NCBI GenBank assembly: GCA_030295235.1
Contig: AP026162.1
Location: forward strand, 1,674,001 to 1,738,000
DNA: 64,000 nucleotides
Direction of reading: 5' to 3'
Source: Fistulifera solaris
Taxonomy: Eukaryota > Bacillariophyta > Bacillariophyceae > Naviculales > Stauroneidaceae
Shown here in pieces: positions 45,092 to 56,083 of the stretch (position 1 is the stretch's first letter; every line of letters begins with the position of its first letter). Under the pieces are notes generated by a model that saw nothing but the letters and a program-made list of their open reading frames with translations, searched no databases and was not told the DNA's origin. Made by a program: the position numbers and the translations under genes.

Positions 45092-45576
45092 TTTGATAGT
45101 CAAATGGGGATGTGGGGATTGTTGTCTCGTGTGTGTTGTAGGTAAAAGAGAACAAAGAACCGGTGTTGCTTTCTTGTTATCAAATTTATATGCGATCCTG
45201 CACGGTTTTGAGCATATCGAAGCACCTTCCTTATGCAGATAATTGTTTGAGAAGCTTCTTGTTCGCAAGAGAGGAAAGGAAGGTTGTCAGAAAGGATAAC
45301 AACTGATGACGATGAAAGAAGAAAGCAAAAATAAATGTTGTGTTTTTCTCGCGACTGAGTCGGGAAAGGACGTTAAAATTCTGCCTCTCAGTACAAATTT
45401 CTACGTAGAGCCTACGGCGAGGCAGAATTTTAACGTCGTTTCCGGACGAGAGTGAACACGTGGTCGATCGAATTTCAGTCCCGACATTGAATCCCGTTCT
45501 GTATTACGATAAGTTTCATTTCGAGAAAATTTTTTACTTCAATTTATTGAAAATATAACCAGTTATTCCATTGAGT
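45092..45576. other. Intergenic gap with a long-stem inverted repeat
   Basis: No gene is seen between the aminotransferase 5' end and the cathepsin 3' end. The main content is the inverted repeat at 45369-45437. Confidence 0.5.
45369..45437. repeat. Perfect 19-bp inverted repeat around a 31-base loop
   Basis: GACGTTAAAATTCTGCCTC (45369-45387) pairs perfectly with GAGGCAGAATTTTAACGTC (45419-45437). Imperfect pairing continues outside it (GGAAAG against GTTTCC), and the loop holds the palindrome CTACGTAG. It is not followed by a T-run. A small MITE end pair or a transcribed hairpin are both possible. Confidence 0.85.
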
Positions 45577-46989
45577 TTACTCCACAATGGGAAAAGATGC
45601 CAGCTTGAGAATAGAACAAATTCCATACTGGTTTGTCGTCTTTCTTCCAATCTTGACGAATCCTTCCGATCCCCAAGAAGGCCCCCAAGAGTTCTTGACG
45701 AGGAAATAAGGTTCCTGTGTCAATCAAGTAGCAGTATTATGAGTCAACTTTGAGTTTATGACGCAGCATCAATCGGCTTACAACACGTACCTGAGTTTCA
45801 ACATCTGTACCGTAGCCGACGGCAAGGACGCCGTGATCGATTGCACCGCTGCTTCCGCAACTACTGTCCGTGATCACTCCTTCCTTGTAAAACTGGAAAA
45901 CAAACTGACTCGCCTGGATCGCAATTGACACTGGCTGCAAGCTCACTTCAGCAAAATGAGTGAATACAGTAATCGTCGAGCAGAGTCGTTCAATTGCAGA
46001 TACTTACAGGCCGACACCAAAGCCATCTCACTGCCCTGCGGCACATCAATAAAAGTTTTAACTATAGTTCCTGGTACATCCGTGCAGTTGGTGAAGCAAG
46101 TCGAATGCTGCTCGGCAGCATACGGATAATCCTCTTCCGAACAGAGACCACCGCTCTTCTCATCAAACTTGAACGCATTGTCCATCAATCCTCCGCTGCA
46201 ACCAAGATCACAATGATCACAATCCAACAGATTCTGCTCCGAAAGTGCCACCAACTCACCCGTTTGGACAAACTTGGCTCCTTCTAAAGCACCCGTCGTC
46301 GAGAACGCCCAACAAGAACCACAAGCTCCTTGATTCTTGACGGGTGTTACGGCACCGAGTTCCACCCAATTGACATAATCCGGCAATTGCAAAGGATCCA
46401 TCTCCAACAAGGCACGACGCTGCTCGGCGACAAACGCATCTTCCTCCTTGATTTGAGAAAAACTGGGGCGGATTTGAGCATGCGGGCCGAGTTTGAAATA
46501 CTCCTGAAATTCGTTCAACGTCATGTCCGAGTATTCGTTATGCCCCAAAGTAAAGGTTGGGGCGGGCTTCTGGTTGTTGTGCTCTTCGATGCGTTCTGTT
46601 TTTGCAAAGAACATTTGAGAAGGTGACAATGATGCATGAAAGCAATTCAAAAAATATGACACGGATACGACTAGTTCATAATATAAAATTCGATGCTGCG
46701 GACGAACAAGATCGTTTCAATCGTACGACAGAAAACGCAACGATTTGGCCGAAAACACAAGCCTACGTCTCTCTGCTGCTGAAAATTCTTATACTCATTG
46801 TCATCACTTACGATCGTTCTCAAGCCAGATACGCAAACGCGCCATCTTTTGCAGATCTGACGCGTATTGTTTCGCGTGCGCTTCAACCCATTTTTCGAAT
46901 TTGTAAAGACCCTCCAACGAAACCGGTTTCACTTCGGATGCCTTGCAAACGGCGGAAATGAGCAACAAAATAGCCGACGTGTATCTCAT
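45577..46989 (-). CDS. Papain-family cysteine protease (cathepsin-like, C1A)
   Basis: Secreted or lysosomal endopeptidase made as a preproenzyme. Exons 46989-46812, 46595-46008, 45945-45791 and 45714-45577; introns of 216, 62 and 76 nt, all GT-AG, and all phases agree. Signal peptide [19 protein letters not shown]; the propeptide (I29 type) includes [16 protein letters not shown] and [16 protein letters not shown]. Mature enzyme: [19 protein letters not shown], oxyanion Gln and catalytic Cys in [31 protein letters not shown], catalytic His in [11 protein letters not shown], catalytic Asn in [13 protein letters not shown]. All four active-site residues are present. About 352 residues. No indel needed. 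The first intron is three times longer than its neighbours. Confidence 0.93.
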
Positions 46990-48719
46990 GTTTGTTCTTT
47001 GTTTAGTTATAGAACACGATGGCTACTATTATCGGTTGAAAGATAAAGCCGCAGCGGAAGGAATTGTGTGTCAAGAAAGAATTTCAAGGTGCGTTCGCTG
47101 CGAAAAGATGACTTTGGTACTGGTACTGTACAAGTGCGCAACATCACGCGGAGAATGCGGCATTTCATCCGACTATATCCCCAAAGTGTACTGTTAACAT
47201 TGCCATGACTGGATTCCAGTCGTGAACAGATATTTTCCGAGCCACATTGCTTCTTAACCTTCATCCATTATGTAAGTTTGTCGAGACTGTTTTATTTTTA
47301 TTATACTCCAATGAATCGAGGCAGTATTTTCATTGGAAGTTACGATTCGTAATGTCAACAAAATTTGTGCCTAGTTGTCTACCGAATTTACTCTAGATTA
47401 CTTTGTAGAGTGTAATCGACTTTTCTACGCGACTGCTTTTCAGTCATGAGTCGTCATGTTCTTTTTCAAGCCAGCCTGCTACCCAACCTTCCTCATAGTT
47501 CTGAAAACAACCAAGTACTAAGTTTGAGATTCCATTCATCTCGTGACTTGTGAGTTGTGAGCGGCGTAGCCATTTTAGGGAGATCATAGATCATCAATCA
47601 TCAATCATCAATCCAGGTGTGGACTCGTACGTTAAATAAAACTTACTCCGTATCATCGTTTTTCGTATTCACTATACCCGCAGTCTGTGTACTAATCGCG
47701 GCCGATGACACGACTGGATAATGTTGTCCGAAAAGTTCCACTTTTCGCTTTGACATGGGGGGGACTGTATACCACAAAACACAAGATACCATTACTGTAC
47801 AAGATACAAGTCTATGATCTCTAATCTCTAATCCATACCTGGTACTTCATGTAGGGCTATAAGCTATATAAGCTATAAGGTATGAGGTATACTACGTAGG
47901 TATGGGGTATCCGGTATCCGTGATCGGTGATCGGTGTCAAGTGTCAAGCTTCTTTTCAAAGAAGTAATGTACCTGGTACCGTTACCATGAAGCAAGAAGT
48001 GTACAAAAGACAAAAGCACAAAGCGCCAATATTGTGCTACTCTTTTCTATCGAGACTACCTAGGCGGTAGACTACCGGAAACCGGAACCGGTAGAAGTAG
48101 GAAGTACCTGGTGTGCTGGTGTGTGTGTGGTGTGGCTTAAAAAAAGCATTCGCAATTCTGCGTTTGTAAAACACCTTTCAAGTTTGATAGTGCTTGAGAG
48201 TAGTTTTTTCTATTTGGAATGAGAATACCATGTAGAGGGTAAAGTAGATTTTCGATTTTCGGTTTTCGGATGCGCTGTTTACTCTCCACTATAAACTATC
48301 GTATATGTATTTATTTGGTGTGGGTCTGGGTGTGGATCGTGGATCGTGGGTCGTGGGTTTGCAAAAACAGTGTAAACTGTAAACAGGTAAACACTTATCT
48401 CTTCTTTGATCTATGATACATGATACATGATACATGATACGCGTCTCGAACCTCAAGAGTCAAGGGAGACACGGGAACGCACCTCTGCTTGGTACATTTT
48501 TCTACGGGGGGCCTACGTAAAGGTACTCTTTTCCCGAACCTTCAAGAGGTCGATTGTCGATAATCTCTTCATGCGAGTGTATCGAAGTGTTGCCTTGAAG
48601 GAAGAAACACAAAAACTGAACCCTTTTGCTGTCAACTGTATCAATTCAACACCATCAAGAAACAAGTGTTCATTTCTTCTCTAGTGGCAAAGCACGACGA
48701 TAGAATAGATCATTTCAGA
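46990..48719. other. 1.7-kb gene-free region with short direct repeats
   Basis: No coding frame or RNA gene recognised. Several patches of simple direct repeats: ATCATCAATCATCAATCATC near 47590, CTATAAGCTATATAAGC near 47858, GTGTGTGTGG near 48120, GTGGATCGTGGGTCGTGGG near 48335 and ATGATACATGATACATGATA near 48414. It is the longest gap of the window. The last part should hold the promoter of the gene at 48720. Confidence 0.5.
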
Positions 48720-50496
48720 ATGGCACCGTATTTGAAATTTTTAATGTTGGTGGCCGTGTCTCATGCCCACTATGGTCAAGCGCAACTTTGCGATTATGAC
48801 CAAGACAGAGCCAACCAAAGCTGGCGAAGTTCCTGCTCCCTGAGGGACTATTGCGATGGAATACAAGACAAGTACGGGTCTCAAGAGATCAGTTGTAGCG
48901 GAAACTTGTATTCCACCCATTTCGTGACGGAGGTCTTCAAGGACATGGTTTATGAAGATTATCCTACGGCCGTTTTTGATTGGACACACTATCACACCTA
49001 CGATGGCTATAAGTCTGTTACGAACAGCTACCGGTTTGATCTTACAAGTGGATCGAGACGGTTCTTGTATCTAGATGAAAAGTTCGACGATGATGGAGAT
49101 ATTCCTTCTTCGTGCGAAGTATCTACATCAGGAAATATCTGTCGCAAATGCAGTATTTGTGTGGGAGATGTGGGGATCAGTTATGCAGCGGATTGTTCCA
49201 ATGTCGCAGATGGACTTTATCTTGATTGTACAGAAACAGTTGGCAAGCTCCTGAATACCTTGAGATCTATCAAACCAAACTCAGACACAACAAAAAAAAC
49301 GTAATGGAGCCGGAATAGCCGCCGGAGTTCTTGGTGGGATATTTGTCTTCTGTGGCTTGCTTTATTGTTATCGGAAACCAAAAACACCAGAGCAACCTCC
49401 AGTGGCTGGTGTCGTCAAAACTTCAATCGGCTGGTGGGAAGGATGGCAAAGAGATGGCCATAAACAGCACACAATTCTCTACGTTCTCTTGATCTGCACC
49501 ACATTAACTTGGACCATTCTATCTTCCACTTTCTCCTGTAATGCAGAAGAAGATGACAATAGTGATTCATATTCTTATTCCCGTGAAGACAACAAAATCA
49601 GCTGCGATGTTGTTGTTGCGATATGTTTTCCGTGCTGGATTATATTTTACCTCATGTTCCTCTGTGAGTATTTCCAAAGTTCCTCACGTCGCTACCTACA
49701 AAACATCAACACGGCACAAACAACGTTTGAATATCTCGAAGCGCTCCACCTTGCTGCCCCGACCATTGCACTTCACATCGAGTGTTATCACAATCAAACA
49801 AGTACCTACACAACAACGGACTCAAGAGGCAATTCAACGATCCATACACAAACTTATCCTGTGGTGACGTATTCAGAAACTGAAGTTGTTCCTATTGTGG
49901 AATGGGGCAACGGATCCTCTCCTCCAACCTCGACTGAGATCCGAGAGTATCAACTTACTAAGGTCAAAGTCTCGAAGACATTTGATGCCGATGATGGATA
50001 TTTCCGCCAAAGAAATGCCTTTATCAATCGGAATCGCTATCGCGATGTTCATTATAGGTTTGATGTCATCTATGTGATCCCGGGATTTACGGATCGTGTC
50101 CTGTGTTACGTGGATCTAGCTCACAAACCGGTTATGCTGAACTCACTTTGTCTCATGATGTCCCACTTGTTCATCCTACCCTCTCTACCATATCGGATTT
50201 GGATGAGCGCTATTACTGGTAAGATTGAAGCAAATGTTCACAAATGGATCAGAACAGAAGAAAACACTAGCGTCCTCAGGACGGCTCTACAGGAAATCAG
50301 CTCAGAAGGGGTGGATGGTAATCTTCACAACGGCGACGATAACGACAACAGCAGCAGGGAGAATGACAATCCCCTACCTTCCGAGCCGGAGGCGGTTCTG
50401 AAGGAGGACAAGTTGGATAAAGAAGTAACGGATGAGACCAAAAGTTCGCTTTCTCAATCCTGTGAGGGTGGCACAGAAGACAATGGAACTGCCTAA
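48720..50496 (+). CDS. TMEM151-like membrane protein with secreted cysteine-rich N-terminal domain
   Basis: ATG at 48720. Signal peptide MAPYLKFLMLVAVSHAHYG, then about 175 residues rich in Cys (CSLRDYCDG, CRKCSICVGDVG), likely lumenal or extracellular. The A8 run 49292-49299 appears one base too long; with seven A the frame continues into the membrane helix GAGIAAGVLGGIFVFCGLLY. Two further hydrophobic helices follow (LYVLLICTTLTWTILSS and VVVAICFPCWIIFYLMFLC). Then comes the part resembling TMEM151: LHLAAPTIALHIECYHNQ, a Thr-rich stretch, YPVVTYSETEVVPIVEW and HKPVMLNSLCLMMSHLFI. The tail is acidic and disordered. TMEM151 function is unknown. About 590 residues. The Cys-rich part has no counterpart that I know in animal TMEM151. 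Confidence 0.65.
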
Positions 50497-51572
50497 GTTC
50501 AAGGGACGAAAGTCACGTTTTGGTATTCGTGTCTGACAGACGTAAGGGACGTTAAAGCCAAAGCAATCCGGATGCCATGTTTGTCATTGTGATGATGTTA
50601 ACAAAGAAACAATATCTCGGTGACGCCAGACGAAGATAACAGATTATTTTTTTTAAAAAATTAGTGTTTGTGTTGATTGCTCATTGCTATCAAGAGTATT
50701 GCTACAAATTTTGTTTGGATAGTATTGACTACTAATACCTGATACCATACACCACCCATCGCAGCCCCGTCGCCAAAGGGTGCCGACAGCAACAATGGAG
50801 ATGACATCGAATCACACACATCTCAACCAATATGGGTCCGTCTGTTGATTCAAAACGCCACAGTGATAAAACGCTTTTTTTATTTGCCGCTGCGTGTGGC
50901 AGTCGATCGGATGTGAAATCAAGTTTTCAAACAGCACGGTACCGACGACAACGCCAGAGGCAACATTCAAACACACACACATCTCGACCAATACAAGTCC
51001 TCCATTGGATTCGATAAGCCACAGTGACAGCACGCGTTATGCCTTCGTGCTCGATGCCAATCCGAAACAAACATATCCGGAGCCACGTTGTTGTTGTGAG
51101 GATAGAGCCATATATTTTATGAACTGTAGTCGATACATTTGCGGTAAAACGTCGGCAATATCTTCTTACTTCACTTCATTCGTCGGACCAAGAACTCCAG
51201 CAACATAGCATAGACTGTCAGTGACCATGCTCCTTCCGTCTCGTCGCAGCACCATATGGGAAACTATTTCTGTTTAGTAGTGTTTCCATAAAGATTATAT
51301 ACCTCTTTTCAAATCGATCGCAAATCGCGGATTTCCCTCGTCAGTTTTGAGCTACTTTACGTTTTGCGTTTTGATTTGGGTTTGCGGGAGGATTTTAGCA
51401 AAGAATGACACGACTGGATTAAGCAATCACGCATTCCGCATTTTTCTGCATTTTTTTATTTGACTCATCATGAATGTTTTATTGCTGGCGGAACACGACG
51501 CTATAAGGCTGGTGATGTTTAGTCTGTTGATTCGTTCCTTCATTTCTTCACAACAACGTTCACTATTTTGGA
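50497..51572. other. 1.1-kb gap with an imperfect direct repeat
   Basis: No gene is seen. Two related stretches of ~60-80 bp, near 50810-50880 and 50975-51045, share CACACACATCTC, ACCAATA and GCCACAGTGA at about 165-bp spacing, suggesting an old tandem duplication. The rest is AT-rich. The last part precedes the PGI-like gene. Confidence 0.45.
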
Positions 51573-53674
51573 ATGACAATGATGGGAACGACCACAACAG
51601 CATCACAAGCATGGGCTATATTATCACGACATGCGCGTGAGGAAATCAGTTTGCTTCGTCTGCAAGAACTCTGTCGCGACAATGATCGCGTCTCTTCTTT
51701 GGTCTCTGTTTACAATACGACATTTACTTCCAACTGTCGTCTGGAGAAAAATGTGGATATTATAGAAAATAGAATGTTGATTGCCGATCTGTCGCGGCAG
51801 CGCATGACTTTGGATACAGTCAATCATTTGTTCCGATTGGCGGCTGCCACGAATTTACGAACTTTCATCACACGTCTTGCGTGGGGACAAAACAATCCAT
51901 CTCATCCCGTTCTGCCCGTCCGTGTTAAAGGAATACGTCCGGCACCCGACAAAGTTGACACTACGGCTACGATTCCATCGATGCATTTCGCCATGCGGGC
52001 ACCGGCCGGTAAATCCTACGAAATGCTCACAAAGATGGCGTCAACGCGTTGACGGGGATACACCTAGAATGGGAACGGATTGAACGATACTCCAATTCCA
52101 TTCGGAGAGGACATTTGCGGGGAATTTCGGGTCACATGATCCGTGATGTGGTCGTCGTAGGCCGGGGAGTGCCGATGGCCGCGTTGCAATTCATCTACTC
52201 GGCCTTGATTCGCGACGAACGAGCGTGTGTCTTTCGTCGAGTGGGACTCGCGGATAGCTCTAGCGCCGCGGAGCGGATACGGAGGAATTTGGCGGGTGTG
52301 ACGGCAGGGGGCGGTGCGAGGCAATTGCACTTTTGACGCGCGTGGATCCATTGACAGCGGCGGCCGTCGTGGCGGATCTCGATCCTGCTTCCACATTAGT
52401 CATTAGTATTGCTTTGAATGGGAACGAAGAGACGGGATTGGCTACCAAAATTCTCAAAACTTGGTTGCTGAACGCTTTAGCAAAGAGTGGAAGACCCGAT
52501 CATATTTTGGCGAAGCACATGATGTTGGTGACTGGCAATGACGACATTGCCAATGTGATCAATAAGCCCGAAAGCGTACACATTATTCCACAACATTCAC
52601 GATGTGAAGCTTTTTCATCGACCTCTGCTGCATGTTTACTGGTAAGTTTTCATTCCTTCACCGTCAATTGAGCATACGGCAGCATCTCAAAGGCAAAATT
52701 GCATCGTGCTCGTGAAGCCACTCGCTGTCGTATTCGGGTGGTCTGTTGTCGCTGACTTTTTAGCCGGAGCTCATGATATGGATAGACACTTTGTTGATAC
52801 AAATATGAGACACAATTTACCAGTTTTGTTGGCCCTCGCAGACATATGGAATGAGTGTCTGTTGGGCTTACCTACAAGGATATGCACGCCTTTTTCTCCA
52901 GGAATGGTTGGCTATCCTGCTTTTGCAGCGTCTTTGGAAGCGCAAACATGTAGCAAGGAACACACGGGTCCGAATCAGTACGTCCCAACCGGCGAGCTCG
53001 CATTCGTCGCGCAACCCAAGGACAAACATCACTTAGGTTGCTCTGCCTTGGTATTGGATGGTGGCGTACACGGTGCCTATGATAGGGCTTTGCATCAATC
53101 GTCAACTATATTGAACAATGAACTTTTGGTTGTGATGGACAATCAACTGGAATTCAATGTGTCGCGTTCGATCGGCGCCACAGCTATGGATGATATGAAA
53201 GCAGCCGAGGACGCAACGATGTGTTCTATTTTTGCTCAAGCTGATGAAATGGCGTTTGGAACCGGAAGATCCGAATCAGAGTTTTTCAATCACTCCCCTG
53301 TATCGTCACCACACGGCATAGCCGAGTTGAATGGTCAAAGTGTGGATAAAGCAAAAGGCAATAGACCCAGTTTGCTACTTATTACAGGAAAGCTTGATGC
53401 GTTCGCTTGTGGCCAAATGGTGGCCCTCGCGGAGCATCGAGCTGTAGTGAAAGCACATATTTGTGGTTTAGACCCCTTTGTGCGTGACGTTGGTTCGTCG
53501 TTGCGAATGAGTCGTTCGGAAATGTTGAAAGATGAGCTGGCTAATGTTCGTGCCAGAAGCGCTTCCGGAATCACCGCAGAGGAAGAAACCAACGGTGGAA
53601 ATAGTAACGCCTTGATCCTTTCCACGCGTACCATCTTAGAGCATTATGCCAGTTTGAGTCTTTCGACTCGATGA
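51573..53674 (+). CDS. Glucose-6-phosphate isomerase-like pseudoenzyme (degenerate PGI fold)
   Basis: Order and spacing follow phosphoglucose isomerase: LADLSRQRMTLDTVNHLFRL (the DYSK region), HFAMRAPAGKS (the LHVALRNR region), IRDVVVVGRGVPMAALQF, DLDPASTLVISIALNGNEETG (the LFIIASKTFTTQET region), VFGWSVVADFLAGAHDMDRHF (the GLSGAHWMDQHF region), NLPVLLALADIWNE, and GNRPSLLLITGKLDAF with MVALAEHRAVV. Catalytic motifs are lost: GEPGTNGQHAFYQLIHQ is replaced by LDGGVHGAYDRALHQ, the KGLHH block is absent, and the final K region reads RTILEHYASL. Intron 52642-52717 (76 nt). Two one-base-short runs: TT 52049-52050 and T4 52331-52334. About 670 residues. Function unknown; a true isomerase is unlikely. 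Confidence 0.7.
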
Positions 53675-54488
53675 TAAATTAAGACGACGCGCGAGAAGTA
53701 ATCGAATAGACAGAACCATGCATCACTAGAAATCAAAGGAACTTTTTCGACGACGTAACGCATGGCTTGATTTAACAATCGATATTGAGTCGAGCTCTGT
53801 TCCTCGGCACTTTGTCGGTAGCTGGAGAAGTTGGCGTGAATTTCCAGGAACAAAGCGCAACACACTAAGTGGAGCAGAAACTAGAGCAAAAAGCAACAAC
53901 TAACAAACAAGCAAACTTGAGTTTGCCTGTCATGTCCAACAATTACACAAGACAAGTAAATATCAAGGAACACGACCACGGAACCGCTGGAGCAAAAGGA
54001 ATCGGGCAACATGAGATGAAAAAGCCTCTCCCCCATCCCCATCACCCGCCACGCGCATCCGTCAGTTGTACTAAGTTATTAATTCTAGTTTATTTGGTTT
54101 TGAGATAAGCAATTATTAGCATGTAGGCGTTGTGGTAATTTTTCATTGTGCTGGGACATGTGGGGGACCCTTGCTAGAGTGCCCGTTAGCACTATCCTAT
54201 TTCTAGGATAGCTCATAATTTGGGAAAACCGGTGACATTAATTGTGAGATCGACATCAATATTGACTACCGCAAAGTCTAGGCAACCGAAGCGTCCCCTC
54301 GGAACCTTGAAATAGCCATCCAGGAGCAGGCGAGGATAACCCTGCGACGTGTCTTAAAGGAAAGGTAAATTGGTTGTAAAGCGCAAACATTGAGGAATGA
54401 CACACCGAACGAACAAGCTCGCTACGGCTATCAAATTCTGTTTGAAACAAGTTGCGCGCCCGAGGAAACACCTCTCGATATGCGATCA
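53675..54488. other. Gap between the PGI-like gene and duplicated segment B
   Basis: About 810 bp, no convincing gene. A minus-strand frame at 54256-54537 is open but matches nothing known and crosses into the duplication. Confidence 0.4.
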
Positions 54489-54637
54489 CAATAATGGTCA
54501 CATCAACCGCCGAACCGATCCTTGGGGCGGATAACACAGCTGCGGCCGCATCTCCCGGCTCCCGGTCCCCTCCTCAAAACATTGTCTTATTCAATCATCT
54601 TTTCTTTCGATTAAGTATTACGATTTTCTTGATTTAA

Positions 54638-55172
54638 TGTGGAGCCAGGTCATTTCCTATAACAAATAAATAGATGTAAGCTGCAGAGCTACGCGATGGA
54701 GTAAAACGAAACCTTTCGTCCGATTTTGCCTTACAATCCCCCTTGCAAAAATTACGGATTTTACTTAATAGCGAAGACATTTCTCAGATGGATTATATTT
54801 AGCTGGCGAAAACCATTAATGAACTATAGTCGATTGTGTAGACGGAAAACCATAAAGTGACGCCGGTCTCCCTCTAAGTCATTAAGGTTATTCAACTTTT
54901 AAAACAGGTAACCTTAATTAATTGAGCAAAAACAGATCCCTTTATGGTTTTCCGCCTACACAATTGACGATAGTTTTTATATGGTTTTTGAAAGCTAAAT
55001 GTAATCCATCTGAGGAATGTCTTCTTCACTAAGTGAAATCCGTAACTTTTGCAAGGGGATTGCAAGGCAAAATCGGACGAAAGGCTTTATTTTGGTTCAT
55101 CGCGCAACTCCTCTGCATTCTGCAGCCTATATCTTCTGATTCAATGGAAGAAAAAGCCCTGGCTTAACGCTT
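54638..55172. mobile_element. Fold-back (MITE-like) element, copy B
   Basis: Same structure as the element at 23860-24365: arms of about 200 bp containing GAAAACCATAAAGTG and TTTATGGTTTTCCGCCTACA, with a centre holding ATTAAGGTTATTCAAC and GTAACCTTAATT. It is flanked by AGCCAGGTCATTTCC on the left and GCCCTGGCTTAACGCTTGC on the right. Limits are estimates. Confidence 0.75.
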
Positions 55173-55298
55173 GCTTTTTTAACAAACTCTTAGAGATCTT
55201 GATCTCGCGCATCTATCGCAGCAATCACTTTTCCGCAGAAAATCGAGACTGCGCTAAGCATTCGCTTCATAAATCAGGCGCACACGCATGAACCGAAT

Positions 55299-55740
55299 AT
55301 GACGGGTTCTTCCAAGAACGCTGTATTCTACGGACAAGTCGTGCTGGATCCTGGGGCGGGAAAAACGACGTATTGCAACGGTATGCAACAATATTTGTGT
55401 CTGCTGCAACGCAATGCGTGGGCGATGAATATGGCTCCGGCGAACGATCCAGGCGATTTGTATGAAACAGTACTTTGTATTTGATGTACACGACATGGTA
55501 TATTTATCGGTTGTAATGGACGAAAGGGAAGTAGAACCGAACGGTGGATTGATGTTTTGCATGGAATATATGGAGCAAGGATACACTGACCGCCACAAGA
55601 AAGTCCTTGACCGAATACAATCTACCGCCATGGTTGGATCGCGCTATGCAGGAGAGAAATTTCGTGCGTGAATTTAAAGTCGACTCGATGAAAACCGTCT
55701 AGCCCATTTGCAACCGAATGTTGACACATGTAAAGTAGAT
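55299..55740 (+). pseudogene. Chimeric GPN-GTPase/coiled-coil fragment (copy B)
   Basis: Reads MTGSSKNAVFYGQ, then a P-loop that has lost a codon (DPGAGKTTYCNGMQQYL), MAPANDPGDLYET and VEPNGGLMFCMEYMEQ, then switches to the coiled-coil gene piece (DRHKKVLDRIQ in a shifted frame). Compared with copy A the P-loop is damaged while the NGMQQ region is better preserved, so each copy decays separately. Not functional. Confidence 0.8.
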
Positions 55741-55904
55741 TCAATAAATTATAGCTTTCAAGAAATTTCTGCACATATGATTCCTTTACAAACCAGATAT
55801 AGTCATGCTAGAGAGATTGTTGTGTGTGCTTCGTACTTGGTATGTACGGCATTAAAACGATCCAAAAAAATTCTTCAGATTCAGTTTCTTCTCATCATTT
55901 TCGA

Positions 55905-56063
55905 CTTCTCGTAGCAAACTATCCTTTCTTGCCCGTGCCGCACGAGCAACCTCTTCTCTTTGCTGAATCTCTTTGTTGGTCAAAGCTTGTTTCTGTTAAT
56001 CTCCGGGAGTTTCAAAGACCAGGCTCACGGTCGACCCAGCCCGCAGCGAATGGCGGCCAGCAG
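55905..56063 (-). pseudogene. 3' fragment of the PDZ-like plastid gene
   Basis: Antisense copy of the last ~55-65 codons of the gene at 22450-23087, recognisable from GGCTGGGTCGACCGTGAGCC through the region encoding ALTNKEIQQREEAARAAQ. It has small deletions and no upstream exon. Confidence 0.8.
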
Positions 56064-56083
56064 AATGTATCAATTAAGAATTT

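Larger units (their letters stand above)
54489..56063. repeat. Inverted segmental duplication, copy B (partner at 22874-24500)
   Basis: Reverse complement of the 22.9-24.5 kb segment, diverged by substitutions and small indels. In plus-strand order it holds the fold-back element, the GPN chimeric fragment and the 3' end of the PDZ-like gene in antisense. It ends about 20 bp before the stop codon side of the propeller gene at 56084. All genes inside it are broken, so it is probably the derived copy. Confidence 0.88.

Noticed and set aside
45661-45714. A frameshift in the last exon of the cathepsin at the C5 run
   Set aside because: On recounting, the run gives an open frame through [13 protein letters not shown] to the stop at 45577, as expected for the family.
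54256-54537. Minus-strand 93-codon frame as a gene
   Set aside because: It has no recognisable features, crosses the duplication border, and the counterpart in copy A is not open.
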